Source of the DNA: Burkholderia sp. TSV86
Lineage (GTDB): Bacteria > Pseudomonadota > Gammaproteobacteria > Burkholderiales > Burkholderiaceae
DNA: 64,000 nucleotides
Direction of reading: 5' to 3'
NCBI RefSeq assembly: GCF_001522865.1
Contig: NZ_LOWB01000070.1
Span: 1-64,000, forward strand
Both the position numbers and the translations under genes were made by a program. Below are positions 35,528 to 44,430 of this stretch, in pieces (position 1 is the stretch's first letter; every line of letters starts with the position of its first letter). The notes under the pieces are model-generated. The model made no database searches. It was not told where the DNA came from and saw only the letters and a program-made list of their open reading frames with translations.

Positions 35528-36525
35528 AGGAACAAGACCCGGAAATGGAGCGCACCGCGCACGCGCCAGTACAGCGACACCGGCGGAATCGCGATCGACG
35601 TGACGATCATCTCGGCGATATGCGATGGCGTGAGCCGTGTGCCGCGCAGTCGCGTCACGCAGAACGCGGCCGTGACCGCCGCCCAGACGGCCGCGCACGC
35701 GAGGCCCGGCAAGCGCCATGCGGCCACGAAACATGCGATCGCGCCGAGCGCGGCGAGCACCGCCGCGTAGTAATGCCACGGCGGCGCCGGCCGGATGTGG
35801 CGCCGATAGGTCGCGCGATGCTTCTTGTACAGCAGCGCGTCGAAATACACCTTCGACTGCTGGCCGATGCTCGCTCCCCAGCGGGCGGCGCGCACCGGAT
35901 GCACGATCCGTGCGTCGCCGGCCTCGATGATCGGCCCGGCATGCTCGCGCAGCGCGAACATCAGGTCCGCATCCTCGCGCCACGCACGCGTGAAGCGCTC
36001 GTCGAAGCCGCCGACGCGCTCGAGCGCCGTGCGCCGCACGAAGCAGTTCGCGGTGGCGAACTCCGCGTGCGCGAGGCCCGCCGCGTCGCGCTCGTAGTCG
36101 GTCGGGCGCGCGCGCAACGGCACCTCGATGCGCCCGGCCGCGGCCGCCGCGGCCGGTTCGGCCACGAGCGCCGCCGCGCCGTGCTTAAGCCAGGCCGGAT
36201 CGGGAATCGTGTCGTCGTCGGTGAAAGCGATCAGCGCGCCGCGCGCGCTGCGCCAGCCGACGTTGCGCGCGCCGGCCGGGCCCTGCGTGGCGGGCGCGCT
36301 CAGGTAGCGGATCACCGGTGCGCCGGCCGCGCGCGCGCGGTACGCATCGACGACGGCCCTCGCGCTGCCGGCACGGTCATCGTCGACGACGACGATCTCA
36401 TACGCAGCGGGCTCGAACGCCTGCGCGCACAGCGCGCCGAGGCAGCGCGCGAGCAGCTCGGGCCGCCGGCAGGTCGGCACGACCACCGACACCATCGGCG
36501 GCCATTGCGTGTCGCGCCCGTTCAT
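35524..36525 (-). CDS. Family 2 glycosyltransferase, membrane-anchored
   Basis: A 333-residue GT2. VSVVVPTCRRPELLARCL, a DDDRAGSAR loop, FTDDDTIPD (DXD region) and a WREDADLMF acceptor motif are visible. Two to three membrane helices at the C terminus (about 250-310) anchor it to the inner membrane. Start overlaps the carbamoyltransferase stop by ATGA and its own stop overlaps the GT9 start the same way, so the chain is tightly coupled. Confidence 0.87.
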   Translation of the reverse strand: MNGRDTQWPPMVSVVVPTCRRPELLARCLGALCAQAFEPAAYEIVVVDDDRAGSARAVVDAYRARAAGAPVIRYLSAPATQGPAGARNVGWRSARGALIAFTDDDTIPDPAWLKHGAAALVAEPAAAAAAGRIEVPLRARPTDYERDAAGLAHAEFATANCFVRRTALERVGGFDERFTRAWREDADLMFALREHAGPIIEAGDARIVHPVRAARWGASIGQQSKVYFDALLYKKHRATYRRHIRPAPPWHYYAAVLAALGAIACFVAAWRLPGLACAAVWAAVTAAFCVTRLRGTRLTPSHIAEMIVTSIAIPPVSLYWRVRGALHFRVLFL

Positions 36526-38267
36526 CTCGGCTTCTCCAGCAGGAACGAACCGATCACGAGCGCATCGAGCGGCGACGTCCAGAAGCATTCGACCGCATCG
36601 CGTGGCGAACAGACGATCGGCTCGCCGCGCGTGTTGAACGACGTATTGACGAGCACCGGCACGCCGGTCAGCGCATCGAACTCGGACAGCAGCGCGTGCA
36701 GCAGCGGATGTTGGTTTTCGTTCACCGTCTGCACGCGCGCGGTGCCGTCGATATGGCGCACCGCCGGAATCACCGCTTCGGCGCCCGGCGCGACGTCGTA
36801 CACGAACAGCATGAACGGCGCGCGCAGCGGCGTGCGCCGGCCGCCGGTGAACCAGTGATGCGCGCGGCTTTCGAGCACGGCCGGCGCAACCGGCCGGAAG
36901 TCCTCGCGATCCTTGATCCTGTTGAGCTTGCGCTGCATGTCCGGATCGGTGGGCGATGCGAGGATCGAGCGCGCGCCGAGCGCGCGCGGCCCGAACTCCA
37001 TGCGGCCCTGGAACCAGCCGATCACGCGGTTCGCCGCGAGCAGCGCGGCCGTTTGCGCGGCGACGTCGTCAAGCCGCCGGTACGGCAGTTGCGCTTCGTT
37101 CAAAAACGCCTCGATCGCGCCGTCGCTGTACGACGGCCCGAGATACGCATGGTCCATCCGCCAGCCGCCGCGCGCGCCGCGTATCCGGAAGTCGGTCCAT
37201 AGCGCCGCACCGAGCGCGGTGCCCGCGTCGCCGGCCGCCGGTTGCACCCACACGTCGTCGAACGGGCCGCGATCGCGGATTTTCGCGTTCATCACACAAT
37301 TCAGCGCGACGCCGCCCGCCATCGCGAGCTGCTGCTCGCCGCTTTGCCCGGCAAGCCAGCCGGCCGCCTGCAGCGCCGTCTCCTCGAGCACGAGTTGCAG
37401 TGCGTGCGCGATGTCGCAATGACGCGGCTCGACCGGGCCGCCGCGTTCGCGCGGCGCGCCGAACAGCGCGCTCAGATCGCCGTCGACGATTTCGTAGCGG
37501 CCTTCGCCGCGATAGCGGACCAGCTTGCGCATGTCGTCGGCAAACACCGGCTTGCCATACGACGCGAGCGCCATCACCTTGTACTCGTCGGACGAATGCA
37601 GAAAGCCGAGATAGCGCGTCACGCGCTCGTACAGCAGGCCGAGCGAATGCGGCAGGTTGACCTGGCCGAGCCGCCGGTACGACCGGCCGTCGAACACGCC
37701 GTAGCTCGTGGTCGCGCGTTCGCCGCGCCCATCCATCGTCATCACCGCGCAACGGTCGAACGGCGCCGCGAGAAACGCGCTCGCCTCGTGCGCGAGATGG
37801 TGCTCGACGAAATGCCAGCGGAACGGCCCGTCGTGCGTGACGCCTCGAAAACGGCGCTGCAGATGGTGCGGCGCGCCGCCCGCGAGCTGGCGCGGCGCAT
37901 TCACGATCGACGACAGGAACAGCGGATGCCACGGCGACGCGCCGTCCGCGCGCGGCGCATGCGCGGACGGCGCGAGCGGCAGCGTCAGCGCGGGCTCGCT
38001 GCGGTGACGGCCGAGTTCGAGCCACGGATCATACGAATACGCGACATGGTCGACGTCCGCAAGCGCGATGCCCGCTTCGGCGAGACAGTAGTCGATCGCG
38101 TGATACGGCAGCTCCCACGTCGAGAACGGCACCGGCCGTTTCGCGTGCTTCACGTGCGTGAAGCGTTCGTCCTCGGCCGCCGCGATCACGGCGCCGTCGC
38201 GCACGACGCACGCGGCGCTGTCGTGAAACGCGGCATTGATGCCGAGCGTATAGATCGGTTCGGGCAT
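36522..38267 (-). CDS. Carbamoyltransferase, NodU/CmcH family
   Basis: A 581-residue O-carbamoyltransferase. The N-terminal Kae1-like domain begins YTLGINAAFHDSAACVVRDG and has FRWHFVEHHLAHEASAF with metal-binding His residues; the C-terminal YrdC-like half includes GRMEFGPRALGARSIL and VLVNTSFNTRGEPIVCSP. Such enzymes transfer carbamoyl from carbamoyl phosphate, through an adenylate, to a hydroxyl of a sugar or antibiotic. In this operon the likely acceptor is a heptose- or hexose-containing glycan. GAGGAG precedes the ATG. Confidence 0.92.
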   Translation of the reverse strand: MPEPIYTLGINAAFHDSAACVVRDGAVIAAAEDERFTHVKHAKRPVPFSTWELPYHAIDYCLAEAGIALADVDHVAYSYDPWLELGRHRSEPALTLPLAPSAHAPRADGASPWHPLFLSSIVNAPRQLAGGAPHHLQRRFRGVTHDGPFRWHFVEHHLAHEASAFLAAPFDRCAVMTMDGRGERATTSYGVFDGRSYRRLGQVNLPHSLGLLYERVTRYLGFLHSSDEYKVMALASYGKPVFADDMRKLVRYRGEGRYEIVDGDLSALFGAPRERGGPVEPRHCDIAHALQLVLEETALQAAGWLAGQSGEQQLAMAGGVALNCVMNAKIRDRGPFDDVWVQPAAGDAGTALGAALWTDFRIRGARGGWRMDHAYLGPSYSDGAIEAFLNEAQLPYRRLDDVAAQTAALLAANRVIGWFQGRMEFGPRALGARSILASPTDPDMQRKLNRIKDREDFRPVAPAVLESRAHHWFTGGRRTPLRAPFMLFVYDVAPGAEAVIPAVRHIDGTARVQTVNENQHPLLHALLSEFDALTGVPVLVNTSFNTRGEPIVCSPRDAVECFWTSPLDALVIGSFLLEKPR

Positions 38268-39453
38268 GCGTCAGCTCCTCGTGATGACGGGCGTGAAGGC
38301 CGGCAGGTTCGACGCACTCGCCGTGGGCGGCCCGCGCGGCCGCACGTTGCGCATGACGCGCGCGGCCGCCCAGCAGCGCATGCGTGGCTTGGACGACGTC
38401 GTCCACGCTCACGCCGAGCAGGCACGGATGGCCCGGCTGGTTGCACACGCTGCGATAGCAATTGCGGCACGGCACGTCGGCATTCAGCGCGCGATGCGGC
38501 ACGCGCCACGGCGTGTGCTGCGGGTTGGTCAGCGCATAGAGATCGACGACCGGCGTGCCGAGCGCGGCCGCGAGATGGACGGGGCCGCTGTTGTTCGACA
38601 GCAGCAGCTCGGCCGTCTCGATCAGCGCGCCGAGTTCGCCAAGCGGCAGCACGCCGGCAAGCGGCAGCGCACGCGGCCCCACCCGCTCGCATACCATGTC
38701 CACCAGCGCACGCTCGCTCGCGCTGCCCGTCACGGCGATGCCGTCGAACAGCGGCGCGACACGCGCGGCCGCCTCGCCGAAGCGTTCGGCCGGCCAGCGC
38801 CGCGACGCCGCGCTCGCGCCCGGATGCACGACCAGCCAGCGCGCGCGCGCCGGGTCCGGCTGGCGCGGCCCGCCCGGGCGCTGCAACGCCGCACGCAGCC
38901 GCGCATGCAACGCGCGCCGCGCCGCGTCGCCGGGCTCGAACGCCATCCGCCAATCGGACGTGTTCGAGCCGACCGAGCGCACCAGCGCAAGCTGGCGCGC
39001 AACCTCGTGGCGCACCCGCGACTGCGGCTCGGTCTCCGGCACGCGGTCACTCAACAGTTGATACGGATTCTCGCGGCAATGCGCGAGCCGCAGCGGAATG
39101 CCCGCGAGCCAGCACATCATCGCGGCCGGCAGCGGGCTCTGGCTGTAGACGGTGAAGATCACGGCCGCGTCGAAACGGCCCGCCAGCAGCTTGTCGATCA
39201 TGCCGCGGTCGGCGGCCGGATCGCCGCGCGCATCCGGATGCTTGACCCACGGCGCGTCGTATATCCATACGTCGTCGACCATCGGCAAATGATTCGCGAG
39301 CGCGGCGCCCGTGTGCGAGGTCAGCAGCGTGAGCCGGCGCCCGGCGCCGCTTTCCTTCAGCGCGCGCATTGCGGGCGTCGTCATCAGCACGTCGCCGAGA
39401 TTGTCCAGCCGCACGCACAGAATGCGCCGCGCACGCTCCCACGCGGCGCTCAT
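38029..39453 (-). CDS. Family 9 glycosyltransferase with overlapping tail
   Basis: GT9/heptosyltransferase-like; RRILCVRLDNLGDVLMTTPAMRAL, WLVVHPGASAASRRWPAERF and LLLSNNSGPVHLAAALGTPVVDL are conserved. The frame as read is 474 codons and runs 239 bases into the carbamoyltransferase gene with an Arg-rich tail. In the frame of the next gene, a natural-looking end (SNLPAFTPVITRS, stop at 38271-38273) falls 3 bases before the carbamoyltransferase ATG. A single-base shift near 38340-38380, real or a sequence error, would explain this. The true protein is probably about 393 residues. Confidence 0.82.
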   Translation of the reverse strand: MSAAWERARRILCVRLDNLGDVLMTTPAMRALKESGAGRRLTLLTSHTGAALANHLPMVDDVWIYDAPWVKHPDARGDPAADRGMIDKLLAGRFDAAVIFTVYSQSPLPAAMMCWLAGIPLRLAHCRENPYQLLSDRVPETEPQSRVRHEVARQLALVRSVGSNTSDWRMAFEPGDAARRALHARLRAALQRPGGPRQPDPARARWLVVHPGASAASRRWPAERFGEAAARVAPLFDGIAVTGSASERALVDMVCERVGPRALPLAGVLPLGELGALIETAELLLSNNSGPVHLAAALGTPVVDLYALTNPQHTPWRVPHRALNADVPCRNCYRSVCNQPGHPCLLGVSVDDVVQATHALLGGRARHAQRAAARAAHGECVEPAGLHARHHEELTHARTDLYARHQCRVSRQRRVRRARRRRDRGGRGRTLHAREARETAGAVLDVGAAVSRDRLLSRRSGHRACGRRPCRVFV

Positions 39454-40061
39454 TGCCGCCTCCACGAACCGTGGCGGCGCGTGGCCTCGCGCACGACGAT
39501 GTCGGCCGCGAGATCGACACGGCAGGCCACGTAATGCGGCGTGCGCGTGGTGTCGAGCCGCCATTCGGTTTCATTGCCGCAGTCGACGAGAATCGTGTTG
39601 CAGCGTGCGGCACGGCCGGCTTCGACGTCATCGAGGATGTCGCCGATCATCCAGCTCCATTCGGCGTGCGCGCCGAGCGTCGCGAGCGCGCGGCGCAGCA
39701 TGCCGGGGCGCGGCTTGCGGCAGATACAATCGCACGTATAGCGCGGCACGCTGCCCGCCGGATGATGCGGACAGTAAAAAAAATCCGCCAGCGTCGCACC
39801 GTTTGCTTCGAACAATTCGGCCAAACGCTGGCGGACCGCGCCAAGCTCGTTTTCGGTAAAGCGGCCGAGCGCGACGCCCGGCTGGTTCGACACCACCGCA
39901 AGCGGCATGCCGGTCGCGCCAAGCGTGCGCAGCGCGCGCGCCGCGCCCGGCGCGACGCGCATCCGCGCGGGATCGACGTTGTACGGCACGTTTTCGAGCA
40001 GCGTGCCGTCCTTGTCGAGCAGCACCGCGCCGGGCCACCGGCCTTCGCGCATCACGGCCAT
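39450..40061 (-). CDS. GmhB-like HAD phosphatase
   Basis: A 203-residue HAD-IIIA phosphatase. LLDKDGTLLENVPYN carries the catalytic Asp pair, VVSNQPGVALGRF motif II, and CPHHPAGS...CDCICRKPRPGM the zinc loop and Lys typical of D-glycero-D-manno-heptose 1,7-bisphosphate 7-phosphatase; MIGDILDDVEAG is motif IV. It should supply heptose-1-phosphate for ADP- or GDP-heptose. ATGA overlap with the following GT9 gene and a 10-base overlap with the SDR before it. Confidence 0.88.
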   Translation of the reverse strand: MAVMREGRWPGAVLLDKDGTLLENVPYNVDPARMRVAPGAARALRTLGATGMPLAVVSNQPGVALGRFTENELGAVRQRLAELFEANGATLADFFYCPHHPAGSVPRYTCDCICRKPRPGMLRRALATLGAHAEWSWMIGDILDDVEAGRAARCNTILVDCGNETEWRLDTTRTPHYVACRVDLAADIVVREATRRHGSWRRQ

Positions 40062-40801
40062 GATGTCTCCTTCATCGGCAGCACCATCAGTTCCGGCACG
40101 ACGGTGCCCGGCGGCTGCGTCAGCACGAAGCGCACCGCCGCCGCGACGTGCTGCGGCGGCTGCAGCGTGTCCTCGTCGATATCCGGGAAGCGCTCGAGCA
40201 GGAACGGCGTGCGCATCCCGCCCGCGACGATCGCCGACACGCACACGCCGGCCGGGCGCAACTCCGCGTGCAGCGCGTGCGACAGCCCGAGCAGCCCCCA
40301 CTTCGTCGCGTGATACGCGGATGCATTCGGCCATGCGCGCTTCGATGCGGTCGACGCGATATTGACGATGTGGCCGCCGCCGCGCGCCTTCATGATCGGC
40401 ACGGCTGCGCGGCACATCAGGTACGGGCCGAACAGGTTCGTCATCATCACCTGCCGCCACGCGTCGGTGCCGATGCCGTCGATCGGCGCGGTCACGTCGA
40501 TCGCCGCGTTGTTGACGATCACGTCGAGGCTGCCGAGCGCTTCGCGCGCATCGCGCACGGCCTGCGATACCGACGCCTCGTCGCGCACGTCGAGCGGCTG
40601 TCCGAGCGCCCGACCACCGTGCCGCTCGAGACGTTGCGCGAGCGCGGCCGCGCTCGCGCCGTCCAAATCGGCAACGACCACATGCGCGCCGTGCCGCGCG
40701 AGATCCTCGCAGATGGCCTCGCCAAGGCCGCGGCCGCCGCCCGTCACGAGCGCGGTGCGGCCGGCGAGCGGCGCGCGGGCTGGATCGTGAGTCGCGTTCA
40801 C
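40052..40801 (-). CDS. Short-chain dehydrogenase of the glycan operon
   Basis: A 249-residue classical SDR with TGGGRGLGEA, NNAA and YHATK, plus VSAIVAGGMRTPF. The start is set at GTG 40801, 7 bases after AGGAGG; another GTG two codons earlier (40807) is possible. The nearest ATG is out of frame. As first gene of the heptose/carbamoyl operon it may reduce or epimerise a sugar intermediate. An unusual 26-bp palindrome lies 36 bases upstream of the start. Confidence 0.87.
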   Translation of the reverse strand: MNATHDPARAPLAGRTALVTGGGRGLGEAICEDLARHGAHVVVADLDGASAAALAQRLERHGGRALGQPLDVRDEASVSQAVRDAREALGSLDVIVNNAAIDVTAPIDGIGTDAWRQVMMTNLFGPYLMCRAAVPIMKARGGGHIVNIASTASKRAWPNASAYHATKWGLLGLSHALHAELRPAGVCVSAIVAGGMRTPFLLERFPDIDEDTLQPPQHVAAAVRFVLTQPPGTVVPELMVLPMKETSWP

Positions 40802-40836
40802 ATGCACCTCCTGTCAGCGTCCAAAGAATCGTGACG

Positions 40837-40862
40837 CGAACACTTGTCCCGACAAGTGTTCG
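40837..40862. promoter_or_regulatory. 26-bp palindrome before the glycan operon
   Basis: Perfect 12-bp arms (40837-40848, 40851-40862; CGAACACTTGTC and its complement) with a 2-base spacer, just upstream of the SDR start. The symmetry and position suggest an operator for a dimeric regulator. A CCATATCGGG element follows at 40908. Confidence 0.5.
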
Positions 40863-40989
40863 TGCACCAAGTGCAGCGAAAAGCGTTCCCGTGCGCACGA
40901 GGCCGCGCCATATCGGGCCCCGAGGGCCCGCCGCGCGCGAGCGCTGGCATTTTTATAACCGGCTGTAAAAACGGGGCTGCCGCTCGCGC

Positions 40990-41535
40990 TCAGATCGCAA
41001 GCCCGTCCGGCGTGGCCTGCGCGCGGTGCTTGGCGAGCGCGCGCAGGCAATGCGCGAGGCATCCGGCGAACGCCTCGTCGAACCATGGCTGCGCGCCCGA
41101 TACGCCGACCACGATCCCGTGCTGCGCGACCGCGCCCCACAGGTTCGTGTCGCCCGCGCGCAGCCGATGCGGCTCGAGCGCTTGCACGACATGGCCGTCG
41201 CGGCCGGTTTCCCACGACAGCCGCGCCTTCGCGCGCGCGTAGGCGCGGTAATCGGCGTCCCAGTCTTTCGGGTCGGGCAGCGAGAATTCGTACAGGATCG
41301 CGTCCTCGAACGACGTGTCGCGCGGCCCGAGCGCGGGGTCCATGATCACGATGTGCAGGCAGCCGCTGTCACCGACAAAATCGCTCTGCAACGCGGCCGA
41401 CAGCGTCGGCAACAGCAGTTCGACGGCCGCGACCGCCGCCTGGCGATCAGCGAATGCACTACCGCCTCGACGTGTGTTCAGTACGTTCGATGCGTTCGGC
41501 ACGCCGGCCGTCATCGGGTTCGGAAGATTCGGCAT
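40990..41535 (-). CDS. GlcG/HbpS-like protein
   Basis: A 181-residue protein I place tentatively in the GlcG/HbpS fold: an N-terminal helix with QAAVAAVELLLPTL, beta strands around LHIVIMDPALGP, the helix YARAKARLS and the closing VVGVSGAQPWFDEAFAGCLAHCL. The family has been linked to haem or cobalamin binding; its role here is unknown. CGGAG precedes the ATG at 41535, which lies 77 bases inside the end of the ABC-fusion gene, so the two overlap in different frames and may be coupled. Confidence 0.6.
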   Translation of the reverse strand: MPNLPNPMTAGVPNASNVLNTRRGGSAFADRQAAVAAVELLLPTLSAALQSDFVGDSGCLHIVIMDPALGPRDTSFEDAILYEFSLPDPKDWDADYRAYARAKARLSWETGRDGHVVQALEPHRLRAGDTNLWGAVAQHGIVVGVSGAQPWFDEAFAGCLAHCLRALAKHRAQATPDGLAI

Positions 41536-44242
41536 GGATGGCTCCGGAGGAAAACGCGAGCGCGCGCAGCGCCGCGATCAGGTCGGCCGCTACCGCGGGC
41601 TTGGTCAGATAAGCGTGAAAACCCGCTTCGACCGCACGGGTGCGGTCGCGATCGCGCGCATGGCCGGACAGCGCAAGCGCTTCCAGCGGCGCGCGGCCCT
41701 CGCGCGGGCGATCGGCGTCGAGTTGGCGCACGCGGCGCAGCACTGTGTAGCCGTCCTCGTCGTCGCCGCCGAAATCGATGTCGCACACGAGCAGCGCCGG
41801 CCAGTGCGCGCGGCGCGTGTGCCGCAGCTCGTCGAGCAGCGCCTGTCCGGATGCGAACGCGCGCACGTGCGCGCCGGCGCTCTGCAATAGCGCGGTAAGC
41901 GCTTCGCGCGCCTCGTCGTGATCGTCGACACACGCGATGCGCAAGCCGCCGAGCGGCTTCGCGTCCGCGTCCGGAGCGGCGGACTCCGATTCCGGCGAAG
42001 CCGGCGCCACTGTGCACATCGGCAACGACAGATGCAGCGTCACGCCCACGTCGTCACGTTCGCGCACGACGTAGCCGCCCGCGTCGTCGATCGCGCCTTG
42101 CAGCCGTTCGAGATCGACCAGCGGCAGCTCCGGCGCATCGACGCCCGCCAGCACGATCGTGATCCGCGCGTCGGGGTCGTGCCGCGCGGTGTGGACTTCG
42201 ATCTGCCCGCCGCTGCTCACGTCGATCCCGCCGCGGCACAACTCCCACACGAAACGGCGCAGCCCGGCCGGATCGGCCTTCACGGCGAGATCCTCGTCGG
42301 ACAGGTGGCGAAACACCGGCACGCCGCGCTGGGCGGCCGCATCGGCCAGGCTGTCGAGCACCTGCGCGACGAGCGGATTGATCCGCACCGGCTGCCGCGC
42401 GAACTTCGCCTCGGTGCGCTCCAGCTCGCGCTGCTTCGCCTGCAGCGACCACATCTGCGCATACACGCCGCCGCTCGCGAGCAGCGCGTCGTGCGTGCCC
42501 TGCTCGACGAGCCTGCCGTGCTCCATCACGAGAATGCGGTCCGCATCGACGATCGTCGACAGCCGGTGCGCGATGATGAGGCTCGTGCGATGCCGCGCGA
42601 CGCGCATCAGCTCCTGCTGGATCGCGCGCTCCGAGCGCGTGTCGAGGGCCGACGTCGCCTCGTCGAACACGACGATCGGCGGCGCCTTCAGCAGCGCGCG
42701 CGCGATCGCGACGCGCTGCCGCTCGCCGCCCGACAGCCGCACGCCGCGTTCGCCGACGCGCGTATCGTATGCATCGGGCAGCCGCTCGATGAACGCGTCG
42801 AGCTGCGCGCCGCGCGCGGCCGCGATCACTTCGGCGCGCGTTGCGTCGCGCTTGCCGTATCCGATGTTGTAGGCCAGCGTGTCGTTGAACAGGATCGTGT
42901 CCTGCGGCACGATGCCGAGCGCGTCGCGCAGGCTGCGCGCGGTGACGCGCCGCAGATCCTGGCCGTCGACGCGGATCGTGCCCGCATCGGGCTGGTACAG
43001 CCGGAACAGCAGCCGCGCGAGCGTCGATTTCCCCGAGCCGCTGCCGCCGACCACCGCGACCGACTGCCCCGGCTCGATGCGAAACGACACGTCCCACAGA
43101 ATCTGCCGGCTCGGCTCGTAGCCGAAATCCACGTGCTCGAACTCGATCGCGCCGCCGCGCACCACGAGCAGCTGCGCGCCCGGCGCGTCGCCGTCCTCGC
43201 CCGGCTTGCCGCGCGCGTCGAGCAGCCCGAACAGCCGTTCGATGTTGGTCATCGCGTCGTTCGCCTCGCGAAACACGAAGCCGAGCGCATTCAGCGGCAG
43301 GCTGATCTGGATGACGTATGCGTTGATCAGCACGAGATCGCCGAGCGTCATCGTGCCGCGCGCGACATGCTGGCCGGCGAGCAGCATCACCGCCGCGATG
43401 CCCGCGCCAATGCACGCGCTCTGCCCAATATGCAGCGCCGACAACGCGTACTGATTGTCGACGCCCGCCTCGCGCCATGCGTCGAGCACGCGCTCGAGGC
43501 GGCTGCGCTCGACGTCCTCGCGCGCGAAGTACTTCACCGTATCGACATTGAGCAGGCTGTCGACCACGCGCGCGTTCAATTCGGCCTCGAGCGCATTCAC
43601 GTGGCGCTGATAGCGCATGCGCCGCCGCGTAAACACGATCGTATACGCGGCGTACACGCCGAACGTCGCGAAGATGATGCCGGTGAAGCCGCCGCCGTAC
43701 TTGCCGATCACGATTACCAGCACCGAGCCGATCTCGATTGCGGTCGGCACGACCGTAAACACCGCGACGCCGAGCAGGTAGCCGATGCCGGCCGTGCCCT
43801 TCTCGAGATCGCGCACGACCGCGCCGGTCTCGCGCTGCGAATGAAAGCGCGCGCCAAGCCGGTGCAGGTGCCCGAACGTGCGGACCGTAAACGCCGCGAC
43901 CGTGTGCTGCGTCACCTGCACGAACGTCATGTCGCGCACTTCGTTCAACGCGTTCGCGGCAAAGCGCACGAGCGCATACGCGAACAGCAGCAGCACGGGC
44001 AGCGCGATCGGCTGGCCGCCCGCGCGGCCGAATCCGTCGACGATATCCTTCAGCAGCAGCGGCACCGCGACGGCGGCCGCCTTCGCGAGCACGAGCAGCA
44101 TGATCGCCGCCAGTACGCGCGTGCGGTAATGCCAGATCCCACGCCACAGCTCAGCCGCGATGCGCAGCCGCAGGCCGCGCTCGGCGGGCTGGCCTTGGCT
44201 GCCGCGCGGCGCGGGCGGCGGGCCGTGCGGGCCGGCTGTCAT
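41459..44242 (-). CDS. ABC exporter fused to HATPase-like and receiver domains
   Basis: A 927-residue fusion. Residues 1-335 are a six-helix exporter domain of the Atm1/HMT1 type (RDMTFVQVTQHTVAAFTVRTFGHLH); 365-600 is an intact nucleotide-binding domain: Walker A GGSGSGKST 399-407, LSGGE 503-507, Walker B VVFDEAT, His559. Residues 615-742 read like a histidine-kinase ATPase domain (RINPLVAQVLDSL, then ADPAGLRRFVWELCRGGIDVSSGG) but lack the N-box Asn and the DxGxG loop, and there is no H-box. Residues 766-890 are a full receiver: D773/D774, phospho-Asp 821, Ser859, Lys881. The ATG at 44242 overlaps a 29-codon leader by ATGA. Transport coupled to phosphorelay control is inferred. Confidence 0.9.
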   Translation of the reverse strand: MTAGPHGPPPAPRGSQGQPAERGLRLRIAAELWRGIWHYRTRVLAAIMLLVLAKAAAVAVPLLLKDIVDGFGRAGGQPIALPVLLLFAYALVRFAANALNEVRDMTFVQVTQHTVAAFTVRTFGHLHRLGARFHSQRETGAVVRDLEKGTAGIGYLLGVAVFTVVPTAIEIGSVLVIVIGKYGGGFTGIIFATFGVYAAYTIVFTRRRMRYQRHVNALEAELNARVVDSLLNVDTVKYFAREDVERSRLERVLDAWREAGVDNQYALSALHIGQSACIGAGIAAVMLLAGQHVARGTMTLGDLVLINAYVIQISLPLNALGFVFREANDAMTNIERLFGLLDARGKPGEDGDAPGAQLLVVRGGAIEFEHVDFGYEPSRQILWDVSFRIEPGQSVAVVGGSGSGKSTLARLLFRLYQPDAGTIRVDGQDLRRVTARSLRDALGIVPQDTILFNDTLAYNIGYGKRDATRAEVIAAARGAQLDAFIERLPDAYDTRVGERGVRLSGGERQRVAIARALLKAPPIVVFDEATSALDTRSERAIQQELMRVARHRTSLIIAHRLSTIVDADRILVMEHGRLVEQGTHDALLASGGVYAQMWSLQAKQRELERTEAKFARQPVRINPLVAQVLDSLADAAAQRGVPVFRHLSDEDLAVKADPAGLRRFVWELCRGGIDVSSGGQIEVHTARHDPDARITIVLAGVDAPELPLVDLERLQGAIDDAGGYVVRERDDVGVTLHLSLPMCTVAPASPESESAAPDADAKPLGGLRIACVDDHDEAREALTALLQSAGAHVRAFASGQALLDELRHTRRAHWPALLVCDIDFGGDDEDGYTVLRRVRQLDADRPREGRAPLEALALSGHARDRDRTRAVEAGFHAYLTKPAVAADLIAALRALAFSSGAIHAESSEPDDGRRAERIERTEHTSRR

Positions 44243-44328
44243 GCGGGCCGTTCGGGCCGTTCGCGCGATCCGGGCAAATCGTGCGCTTCGCGCCGGCCGC
44301 CGGGCCTCTCGGGATATCGTCGTGGCAT
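44239..44328 (-). CDS. 29-residue leader peptide coupled to the ABC fusion
   Basis: An ATG with an excellent AAGGAGG site opens a 29-codon frame (MPRRYPERPGG...), rich in Arg and Pro, ending in a TGA that overlaps the ABC-fusion ATG as ATGA. The large gene has no ribosome site of its own, so its translation likely depends on this leader. The peptide resembles no known attenuator, though the Arg/Pro content could stall ribosomes. Confidence 0.55.
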   Translation of the reverse strand: MPRRYPERPGGRREAHDLPGSRERPERPA

Positions 44329-44430
44329 CGTGTCCCTCCTTGAATCGCGCCAGTGTGAATCGCGCCTGTGCCGCGCAACCCCAGGCCGCGTCGGCGCGCG
44401 CATCGGGCGCGACGTTGCAAATCGCGCGTG

